In this document: in pieces, positions 1 to 6,157 of the stretch | Layout: every line of letters starts with the position of its first letter | How positions within the stretch are numbered: position 1 is the first letter of the stretch | Origin: Planctomycetota bacterium | GTDB lineage: Bacteria; Planctomycetota; Brocadiia; JAJRTI01 | Length of the DNA stretch: 9,148 bases | Direction: 5' to 3' | NCBI GenBank assembly: GCA_024278415.1 | Contig: JAJRTI010000405.1 | Coordinates: 1-9,148, forward strand | Program-made: the position numbers and the translations under genes | The notes under the pieces: model-generated | What the model was told of the DNA's origin: nothing | Seen by the model: the letters and a program-made list of their open reading frames with translations, nothing else | The model's database searches: none

Positions 1-1747
1 AGTCCGCCTCCTTGAACCACTGCGGAATGTCGTCGCGGCTCTCGAACCGGCCGCGGCGGCACCACTTCTGCTTTGTCGCCCACTGCCGATACAACTGCGC
101 GGCGTCGAACCAGTCGCCATCGTACGTGGTGGCCACGAAGTAGAACGGCATGGCGTAATCGCTGCCGGGCGTGACCATGTCCGGCGGGTAGTGGCGCACC
201 TCGTACGCGATCGTGGCGGCCTGCGCGAGCGTGGTGTAGTAGAAGCGCTTCACGTTGAGCGCGCCGTCCTCCGTGGCCAGATAGAGGCCGGCGCGGCGGG
301 CCGCGGAATAGTCGTAGCCCCCGTCGCTCTCGTAGTACGCGGCGAACTGCATGTGTGCGCCGCCGGGGTAGGCGTGGCCGTAGGGCTGGGCCGCGCCGGT
401 CATGAACCCCGGCGACCAGGCGTGGATGGGGTTCTTCATGCAGCGGCCCTCCGCTCGTGGGATGAGCAGGAAGTCGTCCGCCGCGGTGGGTCCAATCTGG
501 CCGAGGTCGATCTCAGGAAAGTACACCTCCCACAGCGACCACTCGCGGCTGCGGTTGGCCACGTTGATGCGCCACTCCGAGCGCGGGCTGTCGTCGCGCA
601 GGCGGATGGTCACGGCTACGTCGAGCGCACCGGGCTCGCCGTCCAGCTCGATATTGCTCCAAGCCAGGTGCAGCACCGCGGCGCCTGGCTCTTGCACAAG
701 CTTCGCCGAGCGCCTGGACGCGACGCGGTTGGTCAGCGGCAGACGCTTGCCGCGGCCGCGGTCCGTGCGCAGGCCCAGCCGCCAGATGAGGCCGCGGTAG
801 CCAGCCGCGGGCTTCGCACCGAAGCCGACACCGCGGGCGACGTGGTACACGTTGGCCACGCCCATGCCCCGCTTCTCGTTGAGCAGCGCAATCGCGACGC
901 GGTTGTTGTGCAACACGAGCTGGCCCTCGATGCGGTCGAGCCGCGCCTGCGGCTTGGCGCCGCGCAGCTTCGCGGCGATGGCCGCCTCGATCTCTGCCGG
1001 CGGCTTGGGCTGCTTGAGCATGGGGCCGGCGATCTCGGCCCACGGCATGGGCTTGCGCGACACTTTCAGCACGCGCACTTCATCCACCGTGCCGGCGAAG
1101 TAGTCCCGGCCGTCGAGGGTCGCGCCCACGCGTACGCGGTCCACGACGATGCCGGCCTTGGCCGCCCCCCACGCGAGGGCGACGCGGCGGCCGTCAACGT
1201 AAAGCTGGAGCAACACCTTGAGCCCGTCACGTTGGTGCAGTTCCCATCGCAGCGCGACTTGCCGCCACTGGCCCGGCCGCCAGCGCGACACGTCTGCGGC
1301 GCACTTGACTGGCTCGCTGCCGAATTCGCGGAAAACGGCTGCGAGGCGGTTGGACTCGGTGAGGCGCAGCGCGATGCGGCCTGCCTTGCCCGCGCACTCC
1401 CACACGCACGTGGCCTTGCCGAGTTCGGCCGGGCGCATCCAGAGTTGCACCGTGCCGGCCTTGGCCTGCATGCCCGACACAGCCACGTCGAGCGCGGCGG
1501 ACTGGCCGTCGAGTTGGAGCCCGTTGCCGAAGCGCGCGCGCGTCCACTGCGCTCGCCCCAGGATCCGAGCCTCAATCTTGTTCGGGCCAATGCCCTGCGC
1601 GAGCGCACCCGCGGTTTCGTCGAGCGGCAAGTAAGCAGCCGCGCCCACGTCGGTCTCGGCATCGCCGACCCATTGGGCCTGGGCCGTGGCACAGGCGAGC
1701 AATGCCGGCCAAACGAATAGCTTGACAAATGACTTGGGTTTCACCAT
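1..1747 (-). CDS. Secreted LamG-domain protein with DUF6259-like C-terminal region (3' end cut by window edge)
   Basis: The minus-strand frame is open for 582 codons from ATG 1747 to the left edge, so the C-terminus is missing. Residues 1-24 form a signal peptide: basic MVKPK, a hydrophobic core, then a TAQA-Q cleavage site. Residues about 37-230 read as a LamG/concanavalin-like jellyroll, with a YLPLDE start, a GNGLQLDG strand, VQLWMRP, LYVDGRRVA and a closing FAGTVDEVRVL. From about residue 270 on, the sequence looks like the DUF6259 family common in Planctomycetota and relatives (GLYLATEDG, a GDWFDAAQLYRQWA segment), which I recall as resembling glycoside hydrolases. A role in binding or degrading extracytoplasmic polysaccharide is inferred; no catalytic residue can be assigned. 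The start is supported by AGGGAG 8 bases upstream and by a promoter at 1781-1809. A long open frame on the opposite strand (191-1720) is a GC-rich shadow. LamG and signal peptide are clear; the DUF6259 name is moderate. Confidence 0.8.
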   Translation of the reverse strand, partial: MVKPKSFVKLFVWPALLACATAQAQWVGDAETDVGAAAYLPLDETAGALAQGIGPNKIEARILGRAQWTRARFGNGLQLDGQSAALDVAVSGMQAKAGTVQLWMRPAELGKATCVWECAGKAGRIALRLTESNRLAAVFREFGSEPVKCAADVSRWRPGQWRQVALRWELHQRDGLKVLLQLYVDGRRVALAWGAAKAGIVVDRVRVGATLDGRDYFAGTVDEVRVLKVSRKPMPWAEIAGPMLKQPKPPAEIEAAIAAKLRGAKPQARLDRIEGQLVLHNNRVAIALLNEKRGMGVANVYHVARGVGFGAKPAAGYRGLIWRLGLRTDRGRGKRLPLTNRVASRRSAKLVQEPGAAVLHLAWSNIELDGEPGALDVAVTIRLRDDSPRSEWRINVANRSREWSLWEVYFPEIDLGQIGPTAADDFLLIPRAEGRCMKNPIHAWSPGFMTGAAQPYGHAYPGGAHMQFAAYYESDGGYDYSAARRAGLYLATEDGALNVKRFYYTTLAQAATIAYEVRHYPPDMVTPGSDYAMPFYFVATTYDGDWFDAAQLYRQWATKQKWCRRGRFESRDDIPQWFKEAD

Positions 1748-1755
1748 CTGATCGG

Positions 1756-1761
1756 CTCCCT
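1756..1761 (-). promoter_or_regulatory. Shine-Dalgarno site of the LamG gene
   Basis: On the minus strand AGGGAG ends 8 bases before ATG 1747. It fixes this start over other in-frame possibilities and agrees with the signal peptide beginning at that Met. Confidence 0.7.
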
Positions 1762-1780
1762 GAAACTTGGGGACGCTGCG

Positions 1781-1809
1781 ATACTACCGCATGACGCACA
1801 CGGGCTCAA
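1781..1809 (-). promoter_or_regulatory. Candidate sigma70-like promoter of the LamG gene
   Basis: Minus-strand TTGAGC (1804-1809) and TAGTAT (1781-1786) are separated by 17 bases. Each box matches the consensus at 4 of 6 positions. The predicted start of transcription near 1774 would leave a leader of about 27 bases that contains the Shine-Dalgarno site. It is weaker than the other promoters in the window. Confidence 0.45.
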
Positions 1810-1840
1810 GGCTTGTGCCAATCCTCTGACGCGGCCGTCA

Positions 1841-1869
1841 TTGACGATGGCCATCGGCTGTGGTATAGT
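1841..1869 (+). promoter_or_regulatory. sigma70-like promoter of the PIN/RHH toxin-antitoxin operon
   Basis: TTGACG (1841-1846) and TATAGT (1864-1869) are separated by exactly 17 bases, each 5 of 6 to consensus. Transcription should begin about 7 bases after the -10 box, at 1876-1877, which is the A of the toxin ATG. The promoter therefore rules out the earlier TTG and ATG codons in this frame (1841, 1847) and implies a leaderless message. Confidence 0.7.
1845..1856. promoter_or_regulatory. 12-bp perfect palindrome between -35 and -10: candidate autoregulation operator
   Basis: CGATGGCCATCG is a perfect inverted repeat lying almost wholly within the promoter spacer of the toxin-antitoxin operon. 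Ribbon-helix-helix antitoxins are known to bind short palindromes in their own promoters, with the toxin as co-repressor. A second short inverted repeat, GTCATTGAC (1837-1845), overlaps the -35 box. Binding by the downstream antitoxin is inferred. Confidence 0.5.
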
Positions 1870-1876
1870 GCCGTAT

Positions 1877-2323
1877 ATGCACCTATCGAGAATCGTCATC
1901 GATACATGCGTGATTGAGTCCGCGTTGCGCAGTCGACGCGGAGCGAGCTTTAAAATGCTCTGCGAAATCGGGCAGGATCGATTCATGCATGGGCTGTCGG
2001 TCCCGCTTTATCTCGAGTACGAGTCACGCGTACTGAACCTGGTCGAGTGTGGCGCCACGGATCTTCAGGAGTCTGATGTCCAAGCGATCCTCGCCGCGAT
2101 CGTGTTCTACGCCGTACGAGTGCCTATCTACTACATCATCAGGCCAAACCTTCGCGATGAGAAGGACAACATGGTCGTAGAGTGTGCGGCTAACTTCGGC
2201 GCAGACTACCTCGTTACCCACAATATCCGAGACTTCCGAGGCGTGGACTTGCAGCCGCAATCCTTCGATGTGATCACCCCGCGAGAGTTCCTCGCCAGAA
2301 CCGGAGCAGCCAACCATGATTAA
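1877..2323 (+). CDS. PIN-domain toxin, putative ribonuclease (PIN_3 type)
   Basis: 148 residues and nearly all one PIN domain, the usual size for such toxins. PIN toxins are Mg-dependent ribonucleases that cut tRNA, rRNA or mRNA; the target here cannot be read from sequence. The expected acidic centre is present: D9 in RIVIDTCVIESAL near the N-terminus, E47 in LYLEYE, D94 and D97 in RDEKDN, and D119 in THNIRDF. The usual DTN signature is DTC here. The start at 1877 is chosen because the family begins just before the first beta strand and because the promoter predicts transcription starting at this ATG; no leader or Shine-Dalgarno site would then exist. The gene overlaps the antitoxin by 8 bases, toxin first. 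Its base composition is visibly less GC-rich than the flanking genes, which suits a transferred module. Family call is firm; activity is inferred. Confidence 0.88.
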   Translation: MHLSRIVIDTCVIESALRSRRGASFKMLCEIGQDRFMHGLSVPLYLEYESRVLNLVECGATDLQESDVQAILAAIVFYAVRVPIYYIIRPNLRDEKDNMVVECAANFGADYLVTHNIRDFRGVDLQPQSFDVITPREFLARTGAANHD

Positions 2324-2552
2324 GCTCCAATTTCGCCTACCCGACAACGTGCACCGCGAAGCGAAGCGTCTGGCCAGACAGCAGCATGTTTCGCTCAACC
2401 AGTTCCTCGTGACCTCGGTGTCGAACGAGTTGGTGCGGCAGGAGACCATGTCCTTCTTCGCGCCCATTGCTGAACGATTCGACCAAGAGGCGTTTCAACG
2501 TGCGCTCGACCGAGTGCCGGATGTGCCGGCAGATGAGCAAGACCGTCTGTGA
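2316..2552 (+). CDS. Ribbon-helix-helix antitoxin of the PIN toxin (HicB/Arc-like)
   Basis: 78 residues. The N-terminal strand IKLQFRLPDNVHREAKRLA followed by SLNQFLV (26-32) is the classic ribbon-helix-helix DNA-binding fold, as in antitoxins annotated HicB-like or CopG/Arc-like. The acidic C-terminal tail (ERFDQEAFQRALDRVPDVPADE) is the part expected to wrap the toxin, and tails of this kind are familiar in antitoxins paired with PIN_3 toxins. Translation is coupled: ATG 2316 lies inside the end of the toxin gene, sharing ATGATTAA, with GGAG (2303-2306) 9 bases upstream. The protein should neutralise the PIN ribonuclease and, bound to it, repress the operon through the palindrome at 1845-1856. 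No terminator was seen after the TGA stop. Confidence 0.85.
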   Translation: MIKLQFRLPDNVHREAKRLARQQHVSLNQFLVTSVSNELVRQETMSFFAPIAERFDQEAFQRALDRVPDVPADEQDRL

Positions 2553-2586
2553 GAGGGGGGGCAAGCGGACTTCGCATACGGATTCG

Positions 2587-2616
2587 TTGACACTCCACGA
2601 ACGGTTGTGTGATAAT
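2587..2616 (+). promoter_or_regulatory. Strong extended -10 promoter for the membrane protein / decahaem cytochrome operon
   Basis: A perfect TTGACA (2587-2592) and GATAAT (2611-2616) are separated by 18 bases, and TGT directly precedes the -10 box, giving an extended TGn element. Transcription would begin near 2623, leaving about 58 bases of leader before ATG 2681. It begins 34 bases after the antitoxin stop and so separates the two units. Confidence 0.7.
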
Positions 2617-2680
2617 GCCTTCTCGCAGAACTGGGGCGCGTATGTGCGGCCCTTGAGCCACTCCCTGCCACTGCTGCCTC

Positions 2681-3466
2681 ATGGACATGCTTCGCCACAG
2701 AACCAGAACTGCGCGCAGAGCCGGCGCTGTCCTCGCGCTTGCATGGCCGGCTGCGGCGTGGGCTGCTGGGAGCGGCGGCCCTTTGCCGGCGCTGGGGCTC
2801 GTCGTCGCGGTGCTGTGGGCTGTGAGCGGCGCTTGCCTCGTCATGACCTGCCGGGACAAGCTTCGGGCCGACCGGTTCTGCGTGTGGGTTCTGCTCCACA
2901 CGGTCTTCGCTCTCTTGGCGGCCATCCTGCTCGGTCGGTCCGTTGGCGGGCCGTGGGCCTTGGCCGCACGGACCGCGCTGTACTTCACGTGTGTGGGGGC
3001 AATCCTGGGAGCGATCATTCACGCGAACGCACTCATGGTTCAGTCGCGGTTGCGTCGCTCGCGCAGCCTGGTGCAGACCCGGCAGCAATTGGAGGAGATC
3101 GAAGCGCGCTTGGGCGAGATGGTCCAAGAGGCGTCGGAGCGGTTCTTGTCCGCGTATCAACCCGAGGCGGACGATATCGAACGCCTCCAGGCGCCCGGCT
3201 TGGCTGGGCTGTTGAAGAAACCCGTTGTCGATGGGGACCGTTCGCAGCGCCTGCGGGTGCAGAGCCGCTACCTCAACTACAGCGAGCAGGTGCTGTTTAG
3301 CAAGGTGGCGCGCTTGCTTGGACAGAAGGAAGAGTTGCTCGTGCACATCGCGCCCATCCTCAAGCACCGCTATCTCATGGACGTGTGGTGCGACGTGCAA
3401 GTGTGTCTGTTTGCGGTGACCGTGGCGTTCGCCGCTGTGTATGAGGCGACCGAGTTGTACTACTGA
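2681..3466 (+). CDS. Unrecognised multi-spanning membrane protein with coiled-coil domain
   Basis: 261 residues of a family I do not recognise. Residues 1-30 look like a signal peptide or first membrane helix: RHRTRTARR, then a hydrophobic run ending AAAWAAG. Further hydrophobic segments lie at about 36-56, 66-86 and 93-118. A charged region follows (about 120-235), starting with a coiled-coil-like stretch (LVQTRQQLEEIEARLGEM) and containing LNYSEQVLFSKVARLLGQKEELL. A final membrane helix spans about 236-256, and the protein ends in LYY. No CXXCH or catalytic motif is seen. ATG 2681 or ATG 2687 may be the start: a stop codon lies in frame at 2654 and neither has a clear Shine-Dalgarno site. 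It is the first gene after a strong promoter and lies 121 bases before the decahaem cytochrome on the same strand, so a role as its membrane partner or assembly factor is inferred. Confidence 0.75.
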   Translation: MDMLRHRTRTARRAGAVLALAWPAAAWAAGSGGPLPALGLVVAVLWAVSGACLVMTCRDKLRADRFCVWVLLHTVFALLAAILLGRSVGGPWALAARTALYFTCVGAILGAIIHANALMVQSRLRRSRSLVQTRQQLEEIEARLGEMVQEASERFLSAYQPEADDIERLQAPGLAGLLKKPVVDGDRSQRLRVQSRYLNYSEQVLFSKVARLLGQKEELLVHIAPILKHRYLMDVWCDVQVCLFAVTVAFAAVYEATELYY

Positions 3467-3493
3467 GGTGTTGCCTGCAACCGAAGAGGAGCA

Positions 3494-3530
3494 GAAGGCC
3501 TTCGCCGTCCCTCGGAATGCAAAGGCCTTC
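3494..3530. repeat. Paired AAGGCCTTC palindromes able to form a 9-bp hairpin
   Basis: The 9-base word AAGGCCTTC occurs at 3495-3503 and 3522-3530. Because its core is self-complementary, 3494-3502 can pair perfectly with 3522-3530 around a 19-base loop, and GAAGGCCTTC (3494-3503) is itself a palindrome. No T-run follows, so it is not a standard terminator. It lies between the membrane protein and cytochrome genes and may be a dispersed repeat or a transcript-processing or stabilising structure. The rest of the 121-base spacer shows nothing clear. Confidence 0.4.
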
Positions 3531-3587
3531 CACTCCGGGTATCTGCGCTCCACGCGGTGATGCCACAGCCTAAAGACGCCGTCCCAC

Positions 3588-5243
3588 ATGCACCCATCTC
3601 TGCTAGCCCGAATCGTCGCGAAGTCGCCGTTGCCGCGGAGGGTGACGCTTGCGTTGCTCTCGGCCGGGTTGGCGATGGTGCTTGCGGGCTTGCTGTACGC
3701 GTCGGGCCGCCGGCGGTCGTTTATGCCGGGGCCGCTCATGACCGCGCACCGTAAGCTCGAGTTTCGGTGCCAGGAGTGCCACACGCCCCTGCGCAACCGC
3801 GAGGTGGCCTTTAACGACCGGTGCGCAGCTCCGACGTGCCACGCTAAGAGCGTGGACGTGAACGCGGCGAAGAGCGACAACTGCATCCAGTGCCACAAGC
3901 CACACCAAGGCCGCGCGTTCAAGGCGACGTGCTCGATGGGCGGATGCCACGGGGATCTCGGCGCGAAGACAATGAAGGTTGCGAACGCGGCCGCGCGCGA
4001 TAAGTTCGACCATGAGAAGCACAACGCCAAGACGCGCAACCAGACGGACTGCCGCACCTGCCACCCAGCATCGCAGGACGGCTCGACGTTCACGCTCCCT
4101 GGGCACGGGGAGTGCCGGGCGTGCCACGAGCACACCGGCAACTGCCCGCCCATCGCGCGCGCGCGCAAACAGCGGAGCAAGAAATGCACGTACTGCCACC
4201 TGAGCGAGCAGTACGATGGGAAGCCTCAGGAGGAGCCTCGCCCCTTCGCTTACGTCCGGTTCTCGCACGAGCCGCATGCCGCGTTTGCCTGCGCGGATTG
4301 CCACAAGGACATCGACGCCGCGCGGCGCAATCCCAAGCGCTATCCGCTGGCGATGAAGGAGTGCCAAGCCTGCCACGCCAAGCCCCAGATCGCGGAAAGC
4401 CCCCCGCCCCAGGGGTGTCTCGACTGCCACCGCGTGCACCATCGCTACGGCCGGTTCGCGCAGGCTCAGACGGAGCGCGGGCTCGTGCGCGCGGGCAAGG
4501 ATTGGGTGACGCTCGATGAGGCCGTGAAGCGGTTCGGCGACTACGCGGGCCGCGCGCTAAGCAGCATCAAGCGCGAAGAACCGGAGGAAGCGAAGATCCA
4601 CCTCGACCTCGCGCAGCAAATCGCGGCGGCGGCCGCGAAGAGCAAGTGGGCCCAACATCCGTCCGTGCGCAAGATGAAGACGCGGCTCAAGGCCATCGCG
4701 AAGGCGTTCGAAGAGGCCACGGCCAAAGCCCAGACCCCTGAGGCCGGCAGGGCCGCTGCCGTCGCGGACGGGCGGCGCCGCATCAAGCTCCGGCGGGCCA
4801 AGGGCCCGCGCAAGAAGGAGTTCGAGTTCGTGAGCGTTGCGAACACGTACGCGCGCACAATCGAGAAGGCGTTCGAGCGCGTCGAACTTGATTGCCAGTT
4901 GACCGCCATCGATGCTAACGCGCGCACGAAGTACGCCGGCGTGACGCTGCGCAAGGAGGTCTACTGGTCCCTCTACGGCCTTCGGACTACCGCGGAAGTG
5001 GACGCCCTGAGCATCATCAAGGCCATCTTCGACCATGTCCCAGACGTGAAGGAGGTGATGGTCGAAGTGGAATCCAAGCTTAGCGAGGATCCCGGCGAAG
5101 GGCGCTACGAACGGGTGCTGTACGTGACCGCCACCCGTGCGGCGTACAAGAAGCTCAACTACGCCAAACTCACGCTTGCGCAGGCGAGGAAAGCGTTTGC
5201 GTTCCAGTACGACAAGCGCGTGGAGAAGGCGAAGCCGGAGTAG
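3588..5243 (+). CDS. Membrane-anchored decahaem c-type cytochrome (c3/c7-like) with haem-free C-terminal domain
   Basis: 551 residues. An N-terminal hydrophobic helix (about 19-38) after a basic start should anchor or export the protein to the outer face of the membrane. Ten haem sites follow in 221 residues. Eight are CXXCH, with first Cys at 61, 99, 155, 176, 200, 235, 259 and 277; two are CX4CH, at 79 (CAAPTCH) and 115 (CSMGGCH). CX4CH sites and the FxHxxH stretches before CXXCH (FDHEKH at 140, FSHEPH at 225) are typical of cytochrome c3/c7-type multihaem proteins. Residues about 295-551 carry no haem motif: a helical, Lys/Ala-rich linker, then a mixed alpha/beta region (ARTKYAGVTLRKEVYW, YERVLYVTATRAAYKKLNY) that I do not recognise. 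Only ATG 3588 fits, since a stop lies in frame at 3558, though its ribosome site is weak. Electron transfer with the upstream membrane protein is inferred. The haem count is direct from sequence. Confidence 0.9.
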   Translation: MHPSLLARIVAKSPLPRRVTLALLSAGLAMVLAGLLYASGRRRSFMPGPLMTAHRKLEFRCQECHTPLRNREVAFNDRCAAPTCHAKSVDVNAAKSDNCIQCHKPHQGRAFKATCSMGGCHGDLGAKTMKVANAAARDKFDHEKHNAKTRNQTDCRTCHPASQDGSTFTLPGHGECRACHEHTGNCPPIARARKQRSKKCTYCHLSEQYDGKPQEEPRPFAYVRFSHEPHAAFACADCHKDIDAARRNPKRYPLAMKECQACHAKPQIAESPPPQGCLDCHRVHHRYGRFAQAQTERGLVRAGKDWVTLDEAVKRFGDYAGRALSSIKREEPEEAKIHLDLAQQIAAAAAKSKWAQHPSVRKMKTRLKAIAKAFEEATAKAQTPEAGRAAAVADGRRRIKLRRAKGPRKKEFEFVSVANTYARTIEKAFERVELDCQLTAIDANARTKYAGVTLRKEVYWSLYGLRTTAEVDALSIIKAIFDHVPDVKEVMVEVESKLSEDPGEGRYERVLYVTATRAAYKKLNYAKLTLAQARKAFAFQYDKRVEKAKPE

Positions 5244-5248
5244 GGGGG

Positions 5249-5950
5249 CTACTTCCCGCGGAGGATGCCGTACTTCAGGATCACGTAGACCGCGCGCACG
5301 CCGTCCTTCCAATTGATCTTCTTGCCGTCCGCGTACGTGCGGCCCGCATACGAGACGCCCGTCTCATAGAGCCGCACGCCCTTGCGTGCGACCTTGGCCG
5401 TGAACTCGGGCTCGAACCCGAACCGTTTCTCCCGCAGCGTCATGCCCTCCAGCACCTCGCGCCGGAAGGCCTTGTAGCAGACCTCCATGTCAGTGAGGTT
5501 CAGGTTCGTAAACACGTTCGACAGCAGGGTCAGCAGCTTGTTGCCGACTTGATGCCAGAAGTAGAGCACGCGGTGGCAATCCCCTCCGATGAAGCGAGAC
5601 CCGTACACCACGTCTGCGCGGCCGTCGATGATGGGTTCAAGCAGCTTCGCGTATTCGTTCGGGTCATACTCCAGATCCGCGTCCTGGATGAGGATCACGT
5701 CGCCCGTGGCCTGCGCGAAGGCCGTGTGCAGTGCGCCGCCCTTGCCGGTGTTGGCCTCGTGCAGAACGACCTTGACATCCTCCCGCTCCGCGGCGATGCG
5801 CTCCAGTATCTCCCGTGTGCCATCGGTCGACATGTCGTCCACGATGACGATCTCCTTCTCCATCCCGGTCTCCGCAGCGTCCACGCGTCGGAGGATTTCC
5901 TCGAGGGTGTCCTTCTCGTTGTAACAGGGGATAACGATGGAGAGTTTCAT
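5249..5950 (-). CDS. Family 2 glycosyltransferase, dolichyl/polyprenyl-phosphate sugar synthase type
   Basis: 233 residues, a single GT-A domain. Visible motifs are [16 protein letters not shown] at the N-terminus, VDDMSTDGT (37-45) for nucleotide binding, [12 protein letters not shown] (67-78), the metal-binding DAD (90-92) followed by LEYDP, YGSRF (116-120), the acceptor-side [17 protein letters not shown] (151-167), RFGFEPEF (176-183) and [17 protein letters not shown] near the C-terminus. These fit the DPM1-like group that moves a sugar from a nucleotide donor to a polyprenyl phosphate at the inner face of the membrane; the sugar cannot be told. There is no C-terminal membrane extension. 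The start at 5950 is chosen because the family begins there and a promoter lies at 6006-6034; no good Shine-Dalgarno site is seen. It ends 5 bases from the convergent cytochrome gene, with no terminator between them. Confidence 0.92.
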   Translation of the reverse strand: MKLSIVIPCYNEKDTLEEILRRVDAAETGMEKEIVIVDDMSTDGTREILERIAAEREDVKVVLHEANTGKGGALHTAFAQATGDVILIQDADLEYDPNEYAKLLEPIIDGRADVVYGSRFIGGDCHRVLYFWHQVGNKLLTLLSNVFTNLNLTDMEVCYKAFRREVLEGMTLREKRFGFEPEFTAKVARKGVRLYETGVSYAGRTYADGKKINWKDGVRAVYVILKYGILRGK

Positions 5951-6005
5951 AGGCAGTGAGCGGCTCGCGGAGCGCGAGGATCGGGTATTGGGGATGCGCG
6001 TGCTC

Positions 6006-6034
6006 TTTGTACCACGGGGCGCGGGGTCTGTCAA
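6006..6034 (-). promoter_or_regulatory. sigma70-like promoter of the glycosyltransferase gene
   Basis: On the minus strand a perfect TTGACA (6029-6034) is followed after 17 bases by TACAAA (6006-6011). Transcription should begin near 5999, about 50 bases before ATG 5950. This argues against longer N-terminal versions of the glycosyltransferase that read upstream in the same frame. Confidence 0.6.
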
Positions 6035-6105
6035 CGGGGGGAGACTTGAGGTGTTTCCCCATGAGGCTTGTTGATCCGAGCGACGAACGCCGCGGGCTTG
6101 TAGTA

Positions 6106-6121
6106 GGGCCATTTATGGCCC
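6106..6121. promoter_or_regulatory. 16-bp palindrome in the divergent control region: candidate operator
   Basis: GGGCCAT and ATGGCCC are perfect inverted arms around a TT centre. The site lies between two divergent promoters, about 72 bases upstream of the glycosyltransferase -35 box and 37 bases upstream of the sulfotransferase -35 box. No gene reads into it from either side, so a terminator is unlikely. The binding protein is unknown. Confidence 0.4.
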
Positions 6122-6157
6122 GGCAGCAACGCTCGTGCGCCGCGGCCGGCCGGCTGC

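Noticed and set aside
191..1720. 509-codon open frame on the plus strand, antisense to the LamG gene
   Set aside because: Its composition is dominated by Ala, Arg, Gly and Val with no domain signature, as expected of a shadow in GC-rich DNA. The minus-strand frame has a signal peptide, ribosome site, promoter and LamG domain.
1841..1876. Longer PIN toxin starting at TTG 1841 or ATG 1847
   Set aside because: Those codons form the -35 box and promoter spacer, and PIN homology begins at the later Met at 1877.
3470..3487. Short inverted repeat GGTGTTGCCTGCAACC just after the membrane protein stop, as a terminator
   Set aside because: The loop would be only about two bases for full pairing, the stem is short and there is no T-run.
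2495..4189. 564-codon open frame on the minus strand across the membrane protein and cytochrome genes
   Set aside because: It is antisense to two well-supported genes, is rich in Arg, Ala, His and Ser, and shows no motif. The opposite strand carries a strong promoter, membrane helices and haem motifs.
5951..6112. N-terminal extension of the glycosyltransferase to an upstream start near 6112
   Set aside because: The extension lies partly upstream of the TTGACA/TACAAA promoter and has no family similarity. The GT2 fold begins at ATG 5950.
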